NCBI RefSeq assembly: GCF_003965815.1
Contig: NZ_RXOE01000005.1
Coordinates: forward strand, 62,001-126,000
Reading direction: 5' to 3'
DNA from: Variovorax gossypii
GTDB lineage: Bacteria > Pseudomonadota > Gammaproteobacteria > Burkholderiales > Burkholderiaceae_C
Length of the DNA stretch: 64,000 bases
Shown here: positions 41,457 through 49,524 of the stretch, piece by piece
How the letters are laid out: the number at the start of each line of letters is the position of its first letter
Position numbering within the stretch: position 1 is the stretch's first letter
Position numbers and translations under genes: made by a program
Notes under the pieces: model-generated
Seen by the model: the letters and a program-made list of their open reading frames with translations, nothing else
Told to the model about the DNA's origin: nothing
Database searches by the model: none

Positions 41457-42461
41457 TCACGGGATCAGCACGAGCTTGCCGAGCGAGCCGCCGCGGTCCA
41501 GCAGCTCGTGCGCGCGCCGCGCCTCGGCCAGCGGCATGCGGGTAGCGCGCGGTGCGCGCACCTTCCCTGCCGCCATCAGCGCGATGGCGTCCTCCATCAG
41601 CCCGCGGCGCTGCACGATGTCGCTGTCGACGGTGTGGATCGAGAAAGTGCGGATCGCCAGGCTGCGGCCGAGCAGCTTGCGCAGCTCGTCGAAGACGTCG
41701 TTCGCGGGCGGGCCCGAGAGGATGTTGTAGGACACTGCCATGCCGAAGGGCGCGAGCGATCGCAGGCAGGCGATGAAGAGCGCCCCGCCGACGTGGTCGA
41801 ACGCGAGGTCGGCGCCGCGTCCGTCGGTCAGCGTCATCACGCGCGCGGGCAGCGTCGCCGGGTCGCCGTCGATGACCTCGCTCACGCCGTTGTCCAGCGC
41901 GAAGGCGCGCTTTTGCTCGGAGGAAGCCGTGCCGATCACGCGCAGCCCGCGTGCACGCGCGACCTGCGCCAGCGCGGTCGCGACGCCGCCCGCGGCGCCC
42001 GGCACGAGGATGGTCCGTGCCGGCAGATTGCCGTTGCTCGCCAGCAGGGCCAAGGCGAGCTGGAAGTTGCCCAGGCTCACGGCGTCTTCGAAGGCCAGCG
42101 TGGCGGGCAGCGCGAAGGGCACCGATTCGCCCACGCAGATGTGCTCGGCATAGCAGCCGCCGCGCTGCGCGAGCTCGCGCGCGCTCACGAGCACGCGATC
42201 GCCCGCGGCGAGCCGGGTGACGCCGGCCCCGACCGCATCGACCGTCCCCGCCATCTCGTTGCCCGGGATCGCCGGCAGCGGCGGCATCCACTTGTAGGTG
42301 CCGTTGCGGATGAGCACGTCCGGCCCGCCCGCGCCGATCGCGGCGGCCCGCACGCGCACCTGGCCCGGGCCCGGCTCGGGCAGTGGCAGTTCGACCAGCC
42401 GCAGAACCTCGGGACCACCCGTTTCGGACAACTGCACGGCGCGCATGGTGTGCTTCGTCAT
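41457..42461 (-). CDS. Zinc-independent quinone oxidoreductase/alcohol dehydrogenase
   Basis: This 334-residue MDR-family enzyme has GNEMAGTVDAVGAGV, PGAAGGVATALAQVARARG (nucleotide site) and a final LGKLVLIP. Structural zinc cysteines are missing. It lies 38 bases before the VOC gene and 2 bases after the DUF1185-type gene in one operon. It probably reduces an enone or quinone intermediate. Confidence 0.92.
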   Translation of the reverse strand: MTKHTMRAVQLSETGGPEVLRLVELPLPEPGPGQVRVRAAAIGAGGPDVLIRNGTYKWMPPLPAIPGNEMAGTVDAVGAGVTRLAAGDRVLVSARELAQRGGCYAEHICVGESVPFALPATLAFEDAVSLGNFQLALALLASNGNLPARTILVPGAAGGVATALAQVARARGLRVIGTASSEQKRAFALDNGVSEVIDGDPATLPARVMTLTDGRGADLAFDHVGGALFIACLRSLAPFGMAVSYNILSGPPANDVFDELRKLLGRSLAIRTFSIHTVDSDIVQRRGLMEDAIALMAAGKVRAPRATRMPLAEARRAHELLDRGGSLGKLVLIP

Positions 42462-42463
42462 GC

Positions 42464-43042
42464 TCAACGCTGCCCGTCGTGCACCGAGACCTGCTCCTTG
42501 GCCAGGCCGCCCAGGCGCGCGTGGACGCGTCCGCCGTCGGCCATCACCAGCGCGAAGAGAATCTCGTCGGGCCGCGGCGCGTCCTGGATACCTACCTCGA
42601 ATGTATTGAAGTGGCTGCGCACGTAGGCGGCATGGATGTAGTGCAGCGGCACCATGAGGCGATAGCCGGTGGCCGCGACGACCTTGGCCGCGGGCACGAT
42701 GGCCTTGGGATCGCCCAGCACCTGGCGCATGGCCCAGCCGCCGGCCTCGTGCCAGACCGCGCCGTGCTCCAGCTCCCCGTTGACGCCGACGATGGCCGCC
42801 TTGCTGTACGCCTCGACCTTGTCCTTGCCCAGCGTGGCCACGAGTTCCTCGGCCAACGAGGTGCCGAGGCTTCGCAGTTCCGCCATGAAAGGCAGCAGGT
42901 CGGGTTCGTAGCGCCCGGCGTAGGGATTGCGGATCACCGCACATGCGGCGGCGATGCGCAGCGGCTTCGCGGGTGCCGGGCCGCCTTCGTGGAAGACAGT
43001 CTCCACGGTGAGGCTTCTCTTGCGCAGCGCGATCAGTGACAT
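42464..43042 (-). CDS. Amino-acid-synthesis (AA_synth, DUF1185) family protein
   Basis: The 192-residue protein belongs to a family with known structures but unproven reactions. Family blocks: AACAVIRNPYAGRYEPDLLPFMAELRSLG, KAAIVGVNGELEHGAVWH, PAAKVVAATGYRLMVPLHYIHAAYVRSHFN. The family often sits in catabolic operons with flavin monooxygenases and Bug receptors, as here. The stop is 2 bases before the next gene. Confidence 0.9.
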   Translation of the reverse strand: MSLIALRKRSLTVETVFHEGGPAPAKPLRIAAACAVIRNPYAGRYEPDLLPFMAELRSLGTSLAEELVATLGKDKVEAYSKAAIVGVNGELEHGAVWHEAGGWAMRQVLGDPKAIVPAAKVVAATGYRLMVPLHYIHAAYVRSHFNTFEVGIQDAPRPDEILFALVMADGGRVHARLGGLAKEQVSVHDGQR

Positions 43043-43086
43043 GGCTTGATTCCTTCGTTCTTCATTTCGTTTGTCCGTTCATTCGC

Positions 43087-44058
43087 TCATTGCCTGGGAA
43101 TCTTCGCGTCGGCCACCACCTGGGTCCACTTCTCGAGTTCCCGGGCCACGAGGGCCTTCATTTCCTCGGGCGTGCTGCCGCGCGCCTCGCCGCCCATGTC
43201 TTCCAGGCGCTGGCGCACCGACGGGGCCTGCAGCGCGTGCAGCGCCTCGGCATTGAGCCGATCGACGATCGGGCGCGGCGTGCCCGCCGGTGCCAGGATG
43301 CCCGCCCACGAGCGCACGTCATACCCCGCCACGCCCTGCTCAGCAACCGTCGGCACCTTCGGCAGGCCCGGCCAGCGCTGCGGCCCCGTCGTTGCCACGG
43401 CGCGCAGCTTGCCGGCCTGGATGTTCGAGAGCACCGCCGTGGGCGGTGCGATGATGAAGGGCACCTCGCCGCCGAGCAGCGCGGTGACGGACGCGGCGTC
43501 GCCCCGGTAGGGCACATGCATCATCGACACGCCAGCCATCTTGGTGAGCAGTTCGCCCGCGAGGTGGTGCGTCGACCCGATGCCGGCCGTGCCGTACGCG
43601 ACCGTTCCCGGCGCGGCCTTGGCCGAAGCGAGGATCTCGGCGAGCCCCTGCGCCTTCGAGCCCGCATTGACGACGATCAGGAAGGGGAAGTAGGTGACGG
43701 TGGACACGGCCTCGAAGTCGGCCACGGTCTTGTAGGGCAGCGCGTTGTATAGCGCCCCTGCCACCGCATGCCCGCCGGTGGCCAGCAGCAGCGTGTAGCC
43801 GTCGGGTTTGGCGCGCGCCACGGTGGCCGCCGCGATGGTGCCGCCCGCGCCCGGCTGGGCCTCGACCACGATCGGCTGGCCGAACGCCTTGCCCATCTCG
43901 ACGCCCACGGCCCTGGCGATCGCATCCGCGTTGCCGCCCGGGGCGAAGCCCTGGTAGAGCTTCACTGCACGCTCCGGATAGCCCTGCGCAAGGGCCTGGC
44001 AGGCCGGCCATGCGGCGGCCGTCGCCGCACAGGCGGCGAGAAGGGTTCTTCGTTTCAA
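43087..44058 (-). CDS. Bug-family tripartite tricarboxylate transporter receptor
   Basis: This 323-residue periplasmic solute receptor has a signal peptide (MKRRTLLAACAATAAAWPAC...LAQ). Bug motifs: GFAPGGNADAIARAVG, VVEAQPGAGGTIAA, PDGYTLLLAT, MMHVPYRGDAASVTALLGGEVPF and RSWAGILAPAGTP. It should bind the cluster's carboxylic substrate; no TctA/TctB membrane genes are present here, as is common for orphan Bug receptors. Confidence 0.95.
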   Translation of the reverse strand: MKRRTLLAACAATAAAWPACQALAQGYPERAVKLYQGFAPGGNADAIARAVGVEMGKAFGQPIVVEAQPGAGGTIAAATVARAKPDGYTLLLATGGHAVAGALYNALPYKTVADFEAVSTVTYFPFLIVVNAGSKAQGLAEILASAKAAPGTVAYGTAGIGSTHHLAGELLTKMAGVSMMHVPYRGDAASVTALLGGEVPFIIAPPTAVLSNIQAGKLRAVATTGPQRWPGLPKVPTVAEQGVAGYDVRSWAGILAPAGTPRPIVDRLNAEALHALQAPSVRQRLEDMGGEARGSTPEEMKALVARELEKWTQVVADAKIPRQ

Positions 44059-44143
44059 GGTCTTGTCTCCTGGTGCGGCGCCCTTGTGCGGACGTCTCGC
44101 GCGATGCTGCTTCTGTGCTGCTGGCTCGAAGGAGAGCGTGCGC

Positions 44144-45004
44144 TCAGTCCTGGGCCACCACGGGGTTGCGCAGCAGCCCCACGGCCTCGATCTCGACTTC
44201 GACCACGTCGCCCGGCTTCATGAAGCGCGGCGGCTTCTTGCTCCAGCCCACGCCGGCCGGCGTGCCGGTGGCGATCACGTCGCCCGGCACCAGCGTGAAG
44301 ATGGTGGAGGCATAGGCAATGAGACGCGGGACGGAGAAGATCATGTGGCCCGTGTGGCTCGACTGCACCACCTCGCCGTTGAGGCGCGTCTCGAGCTTGA
44401 GTTCGCGCCCGGGCGCGATCTCGTCGGCCGTGACCATCCAGGGGCCGAAGCCGCCGGTCGCTTCGAAATTCTTCCCCGAGGCGATCTGCTTGGCATGGAA
44501 CTGCCACTCGCGCACGCTGGCGTCGTTGTAGCAGCTGTAGCCCGCCACGTGATCCCACGCATCGGCCTCCTGGATGTCGCGCCCCTCCTTGCCGATGATC
44601 ACGGCCAGCTCACCTTCCCAGTCGAGCGACTCGGACACGCGCGGGCGCACGATCGGTCCCTCGTGCGGTGTCTGCGAGCGCCACACGCGCAGGAAGATCG
44701 GCGGTTGCTCGGAGAGCTCGCGATGCATGCCCGCGGCCAGCACCTCCTGGTGGTGGTCCATGTAGTTGCGCACCGCGCAGACGATCTTCTCGGGCTTCGT
44801 GATGACGGGCAGGTAACGCACGTCGGACAGCGGCACATCGGCGGCGAGTCCGGCGACCAGTGCGTCACGGCGCGCGAAGTCCGCGCTGGCGATGAAGTCG
44901 GCCAGCGTGGCGTGGCCGGTGCGCCCGGCCAGCTCGGCCACACCGCCATCGACGACGGCGCCCCAGGTTTCACGGCCCGCGAGGGAATAGGACATCAGTT
45001 TCAT
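44144..45004 (-). CDS. Fumarylacetoacetate hydrolase-family protein
   Basis: The 286-residue FAH-fold enzyme has KIVCAVRNYMDHHQEVLA, PIFLRVW, LDWEGELAVIIGKEGRDI (metal-binding Glu), GFGPWMVTADEI and VIATGTPAGVGWSKKPPRFMKPGDVVEVEIEAVG. It hydrolyses or decarboxylates acylpyruvate-like ring-cleavage products. It is the first gene of the minus-strand operon, below the triple ATGCAT operator at 45075-45120. Confidence 0.94.
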   Translation of the reverse strand: MKLMSYSLAGRETWGAVVDGGVAELAGRTGHATLADFIASADFARRDALVAGLAADVPLSDVRYLPVITKPEKIVCAVRNYMDHHQEVLAAGMHRELSEQPPIFLRVWRSQTPHEGPIVRPRVSESLDWEGELAVIIGKEGRDIQEADAWDHVAGYSCYNDASVREWQFHAKQIASGKNFEATGGFGPWMVTADEIAPGRELKLETRLNGEVVQSSHTGHMIFSVPRLIAYASTIFTLVPGDVIATGTPAGVGWSKKPPRFMKPGDVVEVEIEAVGLLRNPVVAQD

Positions 45005-45074
45005 GCGTTGCTTCTTTCGGTTGGACGTTTCGTTGCACGGCGGCCCTGCGCGAGCCTCGTTGCGATTCACAGCT

Positions 45075-45120
45075 TAATGCATGAAGATATTTTTGTGCAT
45101 AAAACAATATAAATGCATAG
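45075..45120. promoter_or_regulatory. Triple GntR box in divergent promoter
   Basis: Three boxes: TTAATGCATGAA (core 45078), TTGTGCATAAAA (core 45096) and TAAATGCATAG (core 45114). Core to core is exactly 18 bp each time. They sit between the FAH operon (45004, minus) and the lipoprotein hydrolase (45257, plus). Confidence 0.85.
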
Positions 45121-45256
45121 TGGTTTCCACGGGGAATCCTGCGCGCCCGGTGCGATGGCCGCAGAAGAACACCCCCATCGCCAATCGCGATGCGTCGCGC
45201 AGGCCCGGCTTCCTACACTGCGCAACCGGAACAACAAGGACAACGGAGACAACACC

Positions 45257-46291
45257 ATGGCGAGAAACCTCTTGCGCGCCGCGGCGGCCCTGACGGTCGC
45301 GACGCTCGTCGGCTGCGCAGCCCCCTCACTGCAGGTGGCCGAGATGGGCAGCTTTCATGTCGGTGGCCGGACGGTCACGCTGTCGGGCCTGCCCGCGAAG
45401 GAACTCGTGTTCACGCCCGGCGCGCCGCCACTGAAGCTCGACCCGAACGGCGACTTCGAGGTCGAGGCGCTGTACGCGCGCTACACGCGGCTTTCCAACC
45501 CCAAGGCGAAGTTCCCGCTGCTGCTGTGGCATGGCGGCGGGCTGGCGGGCACCACCTTCGAGACCAAGCCCGACGGGCAGCCCGGCTGGGAGAACTTCTT
45601 CCTGCGCGCGGGCTACGACGTCTACGTGAGCGACGCGGTCGAGCGCGGCCGCGCGTCGTGGGCCCGCTACCCGGAGATCTTCAAGAGCGAGCCCTTCTTC
45701 CGCCCGAAGAAGGAGGCCTGGGAACTCTTCCGCATCGGCGACACCGACTCCTACGCCACCGATCCCGCCAGGCGCCGCGCCCTGCCGGGCACGCAGTTCC
45801 CGGTGGCGGCCTTCGACCAGTTCGCCACGCAGGCGATCCCGCGCTGGGGGACCAACGACGCAGCCACGCAGGCCGCCTACGACGCCTACGTGGACAAGGT
45901 CTGCCCCTGCGTCATCGTCGTGCATAGCCAGGGCGGCAACTTCGCATTCAATTCCGCGCTGAAGTACCCGCAGAAGGTCAAGGCGCTGGTGGCGGTCGAG
46001 ACCTCGGGCTCCCCCAACCCCGACACCTATGACTTCTCGCGCGTCAAGGGCGTGCCCATGCTCTGGGTCTGGGGCGACAACCTGGGCAAGTTCGCGTTCT
46101 GGGAGCGCATCGCGGCGCAGCAGGAGAAGTTCCGCAACAGCCTCGTGCGCGCCGGCGGCAAGGGTGAGCGCATCGTGCTGCCGGAGATCGGCATCAGCGG
46201 CAACTCCCACATGCTCATGATGGATCGCAACTCCGACCAGATCGCCGCGCTGATCGATCAGTGGCTGGCCAGGCAGGGCTTGAGGAACTGA
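45257..46291 (+). CDS. Alpha/beta hydrolase lipoprotein
   Basis: The 344-residue protein has a lipobox (LVGC, Cys20). The esterase fold shows LLLWHGGGLAGTTFE (oxyanion region), a nucleophile in VVHSQGGNFAF (about residue 225; the first Gly of GxSxG is missing) and a likely catalytic His in SGNSHMLMMDRN near the C-terminus. It is probably a periplasm- or outer-membrane-attached esterase releasing an aromatic substrate before uptake. GGAG precedes ATG 45257. It is divergent from the FAH operon behind shared GntR boxes. Confidence 0.88.
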   Translation: MARNLLRAAAALTVATLVGCAAPSLQVAEMGSFHVGGRTVTLSGLPAKELVFTPGAPPLKLDPNGDFEVEALYARYTRLSNPKAKFPLLLWHGGGLAGTTFETKPDGQPGWENFFLRAGYDVYVSDAVERGRASWARYPEIFKSEPFFRPKKEAWELFRIGDTDSYATDPARRRALPGTQFPVAAFDQFATQAIPRWGTNDAATQAAYDAYVDKVCPCVIVVHSQGGNFAFNSALKYPQKVKALVAVETSGSPNPDTYDFSRVKGVPMLWVWGDNLGKFAFWERIAAQQEKFRNSLVRAGGKGERIVLPEIGISGNSHMLMMDRNSDQIAALIDQWLARQGLRN

Positions 46292-46328
46292 GGCGTCCGC
46301 GATCGGCGCGCGCCCGAAAGCGGACGCC
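46292..46328. terminator. Possible bidirectional hairpin
   Basis: GGCGTCCGC and GCGGACGCC pair across 19 bases between the convergent genes ending at 46291 and 46354. No T-run is present. Confidence 0.35.
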
Positions 46329-46353
46329 GCCGCTGTTGTGGCTGTTGCGGCCG

Positions 46354-47079
46354 CTAGCTCCTGCCGGCCTTCTCGGCGGCCGAACCGAGCACCGCCATGA
46401 CGTTGCGCTGCGTGCTCAGGATGTGTTCCTCGAGCAACGCGCAGGCCGTCTGCGCGTCGCGGCGCAGGGTGGCATCCATGATCTTGCGGTGTTCGTTCGA
46501 CTTGCGACGCGCCGTCTTGCGAAAGCGCGCGGAATAGCGGCGGTAGCGCTCGGCTTGGTCGAAGAGGCTCGCGCTCCAGTTGCGCATGCGCTCCGACGGG
46601 CAGGCCGCCAGCAGCGCCGCATGGAACGCGGAGTGGACCTGGGTCCAGTCGTCATCGAGCACGACGGGCCCGTCGCCGATGCGGCTCTCGATCTTCTCGA
46701 GGCGGTGGTAGGCGCCGACCACCAGCGCCTCCCATGCGTCGTCGCCGTTCGCGATGGATTCGCGAAGCGCAGGCACATCGAGCATGACGCGCATGCGGCT
46801 GATGTCCGCGAGATCCTCCGCGGAGATGTCCGCAACCCGGAAGCCGCGGCGCTCGTCGGAACGGATCAGCCCTTCCTGCGCCAGCCGGCTCAGCGCCTCC
46901 CTCAACGGGCTGCTGGAAAAGCCGTAGGCGGTCTGGAGCTCGTCGAGCTTGAGCTTCATGCCCGCGCCGTAGGTGCCCGACAGCACATCCTGGCGCAGCC
47001 TCGTGAAGGCCTGTTCGACGAGCGGAACCGTCCGCTCCGGGGTCGGATCTTTTTTGTACATGGTTTCGATTTTATGCAT
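46354..47079 (-). CDS. GntR-family (FCD) transcriptional regulator
   Basis: The 241 residues include an N-terminal winged helix (about 20-85, LRQDVLSGTYGAGMKLKLDELQTAYGFSSSPLREALSRLAQEGLI) and a C-terminal FCD ligand domain (about 95-230, with DWTQVHSAFHAALLAAC and EHRKIMDATLRRDAQTACALLEEHI, whose Asp/His residues usually hold a metal). ATG 47079 has GGAGGAG just upstream and is preferred over ATG 47061. The start codon then lies inside the palindrome TTTATGCATAAA, so the protein should repress itself. The same box at 45.1 and 49.4-49.5 kb makes it the likely regulator of the whole 40.8-51.6 kb cluster. Confidence 0.93.
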   Translation of the reverse strand: MHKIETMYKKDPTPERTVPLVEQAFTRLRQDVLSGTYGAGMKLKLDELQTAYGFSSSPLREALSRLAQEGLIRSDERRGFRVADISAEDLADISRMRVMLDVPALRESIANGDDAWEALVVGAYHRLEKIESRIGDGPVVLDDDWTQVHSAFHAALLAACPSERMRNWSASLFDQAERYRRYSARFRKTARRKSNEHRKIMDATLRRDAQTACALLEEHILSTQRNVMAVLGSAAEKAGRS

Positions 47080-47082
47080 AAA
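47056..47082. promoter_or_regulatory. GntR operator at gntR/FMN-reductase promoter
   Basis: A perfect 12-bp palindrome TTTATGCATAAA spans 47071-47082. A weak second box (GTACAT at 47056) lies exactly 18 bases away. The palindrome contains the GntR start codon on the minus strand and lies 32 bases before the reductase start on the plus strand. Confidence 0.85.
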
Positions 47083-47113
47083 CTCCTCCGCCCAAAAATC
47101 GGAGCCGAACACC

Positions 47114-47701
47114 TTGAACAACGATGACCAACCCACCGTGCAGCTCGTCGCCATCTCTGGCAGCATTCGCCGGGCCTCGAACTGCACGGCCGTGCTGCGC
47201 AGCCTGCAGCCGCTGCTGCCAGCCGGCGTGATCCTGCAGATCCTTCCACTGGACGACATTCCGCCCTACAACGCCGACCTCGACGGCGATGCGCCGCCCG
47301 AGCCTGTCGCACGGCTCAAGAACGCCATCGCGGCCGCCGACGGCCTCGTGCTGTGCTCGCCCGAATACAACTACGGCATGCCGGGCGTGCTGAAGAACGC
47401 CATCGACTGGGCCTCGCGGCCGGGCTTCGCCTCTCCGCTGAAGGGCAAGCCCGCGCTCATCATGACCGCGTCGCCCGGCACCGCGGGCGGCGTACGGGCG
47501 CAGGCGCAGATCCGCGACGCGCTGGCCGCCACGCTCGCACGTCCGCTCGTGCGTCAGCACGTGGCGATCGCGAACGTGGCCTCGCGCATCCAGGACGGTC
47601 GGCTGGTCGACGCGCCGACGCTCGACTTCATCCGCGTGGCGCTCGAAGAGCTGCTCGACGAAATCGCGATGCTGGCCGGCGCGCACCGGCAGCGCGCCTG
47701 A
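47114..47701 (+). CDS. NAD(P)H-dependent FMN reductase
   Basis: The 195-residue flavodoxin-like reductase has VAISGSIRRASNCTAVLRSL (FMN phosphate loop), LPLDDIPPYNADLD, LCSPEYNYGMPGVLKNAIDWASRP (family signature) and KPALIMTASPGTAGGVRAQ. It supplies reduced flavin or reduces quinones. TTG 47114 has GGAG 9 bases upstream; no in-frame ATG gives a sensible N-terminus. It is divergent from gntR across the shared operator. Confidence 0.9.
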   Translation: MNNDDQPTVQLVAISGSIRRASNCTAVLRSLQPLLPAGVILQILPLDDIPPYNADLDGDAPPEPVARLKNAIAAADGLVLCSPEYNYGMPGVLKNAIDWASRPGFASPLKGKPALIMTASPGTAGGVRAQAQIRDALAATLARPLVRQHVAIANVASRIQDGRLVDAPTLDFIRVALEELLDEIAMLAGAHRQRA

Positions 47702-47737
47702 GGCGCCAAGGCAGCAGGCCATGCCGCCGTCCGCGGC

Positions 47738-48280
47738 TCAGCCCGCGCGCTTCGTGCCCATGAGCACGAACAGCATCGTGGCGGGCTTGTCGCTCAGGTT
47801 GCGCCACGCATGGCGATTGCCGTGCTGCACCGCCACGTCGTGCCGGCGCAGCAGGACCTTCGCGCCATCGTCCAGCTCCAGCGTGATCTCTCCGTCGAGC
47901 ACCACGTCGTAGTCGATGCTGTCGGTGGTGTGCATGCCCGGATGGTCGGCCTCGAAGGTCTCGGCCAGTCCGGGGATCTTCTGCGCGAACTCCTCGCCGA
48001 ACGCCGCACCGTCGCAGTCGGCGCGCATCATCGTGCTGTCCGGCGGGAAGGTCACGAACATGAGCAACGTCCCCCCCTGCCCCGGAACGAACGCGGCCGT
48101 GGCCGTGCGGTCGCGCGGCGCACCGCGCTCGATCTGTCCCGCGGGGCCCGTGGCCCACAGAAGCGCCGCCGCGAAGCCGGGCGAGCTCTCGAACTCGACG
48201 GCACGCGGCGCGGTCGCATCCTCGAACAGCCGGGAGCGGCCATCGGCCCCGATCCCTGCCACCACTCTTCTGACTTGCAT
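47738..48280 (-). CDS. Cupin-domain protein
   Basis: The 180-residue protein has a single cupin barrel in its C-terminal half: GMHTTDSIDYDVVLDGEITLELDDG and the second motif DVAVQHGNRHAWRNLSDKPATMLFVLMG, with His and Glu metal ligands. The N-terminal half (LLWATGPAGQIER, MFVTFPPDSTMM) is strand-rich. ATG 48280 has GAGAGG 5 bases upstream. It follows the zinc dehydrogenase gene by 9 bases. Confidence 0.9.
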   Translation of the reverse strand: MQVRRVVAGIGADGRSRLFEDATAPRAVEFESSPGFAAALLWATGPAGQIERGAPRDRTATAAFVPGQGGTLLMFVTFPPDSTMMRADCDGAAFGEEFAQKIPGLAETFEADHPGMHTTDSIDYDVVLDGEITLELDDGAKVLLRRHDVAVQHGNRHAWRNLSDKPATMLFVLMGTKRAG

Positions 48281-48289
48281 GGGCACCTC

Positions 48290-49399
48290 TCAGGGGTTGA
48301 TGACGAAGTTGCTGAAACCACCGTTGCGGCTCGCGATGCCCGAGATGGCCTCGTTCACGCGCTCCAGCGGATGGCACACGTGCTCGAACACCGAAAGGTC
48401 CAGCGTCCCGGCCTCGGCCATGTCCGCGATGTCCTGGCCCTCCCCGGCGGTGAACCAGGCCGAGCCCTCGATGCTCTGCTGATCGTCCATCATGGTGTGC
48501 AGGTCCAGCCCGACCATGCCCGCGATGGCGCCGATGTTGAAGGCGCGGCCACCGCGCTTGAGCGAGCGGATGCCCTGCTGCATCGTCTCGTGCGGCGCGC
48601 CCGGGCCCAGCGCATCGATGAAGGTGTCCACGCCCAGGCCGCCCGTGCGTGCCTTGGCCCAGGCGTCGATGGTTTCGCCGCTGGCATTGGAGAACACCTC
48701 GATGCGATCGGGCGCCAGCGCCTTCACGCGCGCGAGCAGCTCGGGGTTGCGGCCGGTGCCGAGGATGCGCGTGGCGCCCATGGCCAGGCCGAACAGCGCG
48801 CCACCGATGCCCAGCGTGCCGCTGATGCCGTTGACGAGCATGCTCTTGCCGGGCCCGATGCCCGCCTTGCGCATGGCCGAGTACATCGTGCCCAAGTAGC
48901 CGAAGCGCGCCGCCTGGTTGAAGCTGACGTTGTCGGGCAGCTTCACCAGCGCGTACTGCGGCGCGATCATGTATTCGGCCAACCCGCCGTTGGGGTAGTT
49001 CTTGTAGAGCTTGAGCGAGTTCTCGGAGAAGCCGAAGTAGCCGCTGAAGGCATAGTGCGTGCAGTTGATCAGGTCGCCGCTGCGGCAGGCCCTGCAGCCG
49101 CCGCAGTACAGGCTGGGGTTGACGTACACGCGGTCACCGGGCTTCCAGGCGTGCACGTGCGAGCCCACGGCGGTGACCTCGCCCGCGGGGTCCAGCCCGA
49201 ACACCGCGGGCAGCGGCGGCAGCGGCAACTCGGGGAACCAAGTGGTCCAGTTGGCCAGGATGTTGCCGAGGTTGGGCACGATGCCGCAGGCCCTGACGCG
49301 GATCTGCACGTCGTTGGCGGCAGGTTGCGGGATCGGCAGTTGCTCGATCTCCATGGGGGCGCCCACCTTGTGCAGGCGCGCGGCTTTCATCATCGACAT
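48290..49399 (-). CDS. Zinc-dependent alcohol dehydrogenase
   Basis: The 369-residue medium-chain dehydrogenase has structural-zinc cysteines in YCGGCRACRSGDLINC (about 95-110), DPAGEVTAVGSHVHAWKPGDRVYV and the nucleotide loop NGISGTLGIGGALFGLAMGA. It has a divergent catalytic-site start (ACGIVPNLGNIL in place of the usual GxCxTD) and may use an unusual substrate. A strong AAAGGAG precedes ATG 49399, and a GntR box lies directly upstream of it. Confidence 0.92.
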   Translation of the reverse strand: MSMMKAARLHKVGAPMEIEQLPIPQPAANDVQIRVRACGIVPNLGNILANWTTWFPELPLPPLPAVFGLDPAGEVTAVGSHVHAWKPGDRVYVNPSLYCGGCRACRSGDLINCTHYAFSGYFGFSENSLKLYKNYPNGGLAEYMIAPQYALVKLPDNVSFNQAARFGYLGTMYSAMRKAGIGPGKSMLVNGISGTLGIGGALFGLAMGATRILGTGRNPELLARVKALAPDRIEVFSNASGETIDAWAKARTGGLGVDTFIDALGPGAPHETMQQGIRSLKRGGRAFNIGAIAGMVGLDLHTMMDDQQSIEGSAWFTAGEGQDIADMAEAGTLDLSVFEHVCHPLERVNEAISGIASRNGGFSNFVINP

Positions 49400-49412
49400 C
49401 TTGTCTCCTTTA

Positions 49413-49440
49413 AAAATGCATAAGTGCAGTTTTATGCATT
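49413..49440. promoter_or_regulatory. Paired GntR boxes before zinc dehydrogenase
   Basis: AAAATGCATAAG (core 49416) and TTTTATGCATTTT (core 49434) are exactly 18 bases apart. The first ends about 14 bases from the dehydrogenase start codon and abuts its ribosome-binding site. Confidence 0.85.
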
Positions 49441-49477
49441 TTCTTCCTCACACTCGACCCCGCATCGGTACGAACCC

Positions 49478-49523
49478 TGAATGCATGTTCGAATGTTTTA
49501 TGCATAATTTATATATTCTGCAC
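49478..49523. promoter_or_regulatory. GntR boxes before FAD monooxygenase
   Basis: TGAATGCATGTT (core 49481), TTTTATGCATAATT (core 49500) and a weak TCTGCACAA (core 49518). Spacings are 19 and 18 bases. The last box ends two bases before the start codon at 49525. Confidence 0.8.
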
Positions 49524-49524
49524 A

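Noticed and set aside
47071..47082. TTTATGCATAAA read only as AT-rich promoter DNA
   Set aside because: The same core recurs with fixed 18-bp spacing at three promoters in otherwise GC-rich DNA, which chance AT-richness does not explain.
47810..49423. A 537-codon plus-strand frame opposite the cupin and zinc dehydrogenase
   Set aside because: Shadow of two genes with complete family signatures.
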